Source: Nocardia goodfellowii (GTDB taxonomy: Bacteria; Actinomycetota; Actinomycetes; Mycobacteriales; Mycobacteriaceae). From it: a stretch of DNA of 64,000 nucleotides. Position 1 is the stretch's first letter. Each line of letters opens with the position of its first letter. The notes under the pieces are model-generated. The model was not told where the DNA came from. It searched no databases and worked only from the letters and a program-made list of their open reading frames with translations. The stretch is taken from assembly GCF_017875645.1 (NCBI RefSeq), contig NZ_JAGGMR010000001.1, positions 4,712,001-4,776,000 on the forward strand, in the 5' to 3' direction. Positions 62,900 to 64,000 of this stretch are shown in pieces. Position numbers and translations under genes: made by a program.

Positions 62900-63091
62900 G
62901 AGGGCGGTTGTCCCGACGCGAACGGCCATGTCGAGTGCGCTGTCGTCGCGCACCGGCAGCTGATCGATGCCCTCCATTATCGAAGCCGAGCGGGTGATCA
63001 CACCCTTGGCGTACGCCTCCCGGTCGGTGTAACAGCGGGTGGGCAGCCACAACGCCGCACCGGCGATCTAGACCGCGCCGTCGACCTTCAT
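62900..63091 (-). pseudogene. Decayed KAS III-like (3-oxoacyl-ACP synthase III) N-terminus
   Basis: From ATG 63091 the sequence reads MKVDGAV, then a TAG stop in place of the expected aromatic codon. It continues in the same frame with IAGAALWLPTR and later MAVRVGTTALADA, matching the N-terminus of actinobacterial KAS III-like proteins. After about 60 codons the similarity is lost and the region carrying the catalytic Cys is absent. A nonsense mutation plus truncation marks it as dead. Confidence 0.6.
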
Positions 63092-63360
63092 GGTGCGTCA
63101 GGCACGGTCATCTCGGACCGGGGGCCGAGATCCACCGGGACCTGAACCGGCACTCGATTACCAAGGGCCCCATGATCGTCCACCGTCGGGACCATAAGTT
63201 GATCCGCGCCGCCCGCACGGCGTCGCCCCCCGACCGCCTGGCCGTCCGGGAATGCAGCGGTAGTGCCGCTGACTGCGACGGTGTTGCCGATTCGAACCGC
63301 TCGGGAGTATCCGATCTCCTGTTCGTAGACGGAGCCGTCGCCAATACTTCCACCCAATCG
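63092..63360 (-). pseudogene. Decayed RidA-like gene
   Basis: The frame begins with SVYEQEIGYSRAVRIGN and TVAVSGTTA, the typical N-terminus of RidA/YjgF proteins that deaminate reactive enamines. The central and C-terminal family blocks with the catalytic Arg are missing or scrambled, and the total is only about 90 codons against the usual 120-135. It lies just upstream of the KAS III-like remnant and was probably once co-transcribed with it. Confidence 0.5.
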
Positions 63361-63554
63361 TGGTCATCCAACTTCGCTGCGGACCCACGCCCCAAAGCCT
63401 GCTTGGCAATTACGACTGGCGGCGTGACGTCGAGCGGCAGAATGACCGCTGGTATGGCTCGGTGACAGGTCCAAATTCGTTGTCCCCAAATTTGAACGAG
63501 CGGTTGTTCCCACTATTGTTGCGAAAGGAGGGTGGCGCTACTGCTTGAGTGGTC

Positions 63555-64000
63555 ATGTCCGAGAACGAATCACCGGTGCGCCAGTGGGCGTCTTCGGCCG
63601 TGACCACAAGATCAATCCAGGAGCAGCCAGTGCGGGGCGGGCCGGTCGGGAAGAGCAATCCAGCAGTTCTCGTAGGGGCAAGTCGGGGCAGTGGTCGAGA
63701 CGATCCGCTCGGTGTGAGCGGATGCTCGTCGTTGCTGGACCTCATCGCAGCGGACCACCAAGGTTTGGGTGGTGCTGGGCGCATGCACTTCCTGGAATCC
63801 GGCCGCACGCTGCAGTACGCCGAGATCGCGGGACTGGTCTCGCGCATGCGGTCAGAGCTCGGCAAAGCCGGTGCGGGTCCTGGTTCCGTCGTGGGTCTGC
63901 TCGCAGTACCGGGCCCCGGGTTCCTGGCCGCGTTCTTCGGAGCCTTGGCGGTCGGCGCGGCGGTGAGCGTCCTTCCGATCCACGCCGGCACCTCGGCGGA
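63555..64000 (+). CDS. AMP-dependent synthetase/ligase, N-terminal part (runs off window)
   Basis: The frame is open to the end of the window. From about residue 50 it matches the start of acyl-CoA synthetases/ANL enzymes (LLDLIAADH, then FLESGRTLQYAEIAGLVSR, VVGLLAVPGPGFLAAFFGAL, then VLPIHAGTSA). The catalytic motifs lie beyond the window. The start is uncertain: ATG 63555 or GTG 63549 are possible, but the strong AAAGGAGG at 63524-63531 is too far upstream, and the first 45 or so residues are not family-like. It is divergent from the decayed RidA/KAS III pair. Confidence 0.7.
   Translation, partial: MSENESPVRQWASSAVTTRSIQEQPVRGGPVGKSNPAVLVGASRGSGRDDPLGVSGCSSLLDLIAADHQGLGGAGRMHFLESGRTLQYAEIAGLVSRMRSELGKAGAGPGSVVGLLAVPGPGFLAAFFGALAVGAAVSVLPIHAGTSA

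Noticed and set aside
1..64000. tRNA genes, rRNA genes, CRISPR arrays, phage modules or a replication origin
   Set aside because: No cloverleaf-like T-loop context, regularly spaced repeat array, phage structural gene or DnaA-box cluster was seen on reading both strands. A dedicated RNA search could still find small RNAs.

Overview
The window is high-GC actinobacterial chromosome. The best guess for the genus is Nocardia or a close mycolic-acid relative. The evidence is an antigen-85-type mycolyltransferase-like esterase, Lsr2, an F420-type (Ddn-like) oxidoreductase, several ECF sigma factors, and GTG/TTG starts with AGGAG-type ribosome binding sites. No rRNA or tRNA gene, CRISPR array or prophage was recognised. 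One complete insertion sequence (IS630 family) is present.

Layout. 1-13.4 kb is scattered housekeeping and envelope genes: patatin-like phospholipase, amidinotransferase, DHA2 efflux pump, ThrE-type exporter with a small membrane protein, PepSY lipoprotein, lsr2, DoxX-like protein, mycolyltransferase-like esterase, Ddn-like oxidoreductase and an S9 peptidase. 13.7-27.7 kb is a mosaic, rearranged region. It holds an IS630 inserted exactly in the stop codon of a Nudix gene, a truncated DegT aminotransferase, a small-molecule kinase, a membrane-anchored HNH nuclease and intact valS. Next to valS lies a second, diverged copy of the valS 3' end and a duplicated SDR 3' end. The region also has a GT2/methyltransferase/Gfo-Idh-MocA operon, and an XRE/TPR regulator followed by a small internally repeated protein that has a decayed paralogue at 17.06 kb. 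27.9-34.8 kb carries a sigma factor and, convergent to it, a seven-gene catabolic operon: MHS transporter, GntR regulator, nitrilase-type amidase, DUF2848, HpaB-type monooxygenase, cupin and flavin reductase. 35-38.4 kb is an ECF41 sigma factor with its typical partners (serine hydrolase, DoxX-like protein, carboxymuconolactone-decarboxylase-like protein). 38.4-43.6 kb holds a TetR regulator, a Mug-type DNA glycosylase, a small secreted peptide, a PQQ-like propeller protein, an SDR and a SnoaL-like protein.

43.7-58.7 kb is the most interesting part: a tightly coupled biosynthetic operon. Its genes are a 7Fe ferredoxin, polyprenyl diphosphate synthase, geranylgeranyl-reductase-like flavoprotein, uncharacterised coiled-coil protein, HisC-like aminotransferase, UbiA-family enzyme, cytochrome P450, O-methyltransferase, uncharacterised protein, a MacB-type ABC exporter (ATPase plus FtsX-like permease) and a dedicated DXS. 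An FAD monooxygenase lies just upstream and a Nudix hydrolase just downstream. Start and stop codons mostly overlap by 4 bases. DXS and the prenyl synthase would supply precursor, and the UbiA protein would transfer or cyclise the prenyl chain. The reductase, P450/ferredoxin, aminotransferase and methyltransferase would tailor it and the ABC pair would export it. No class I or II terpene cyclase, PKS or NRPS gene is visible, so the UbiA protein is the candidate scaffold-forming enzyme (inference).

58.8-64 kb has alpha/beta hydrolases, an SDR, decayed KAS III-like and RidA-like genes, and the 5' part of an AMP-dependent ligase that runs off the window.
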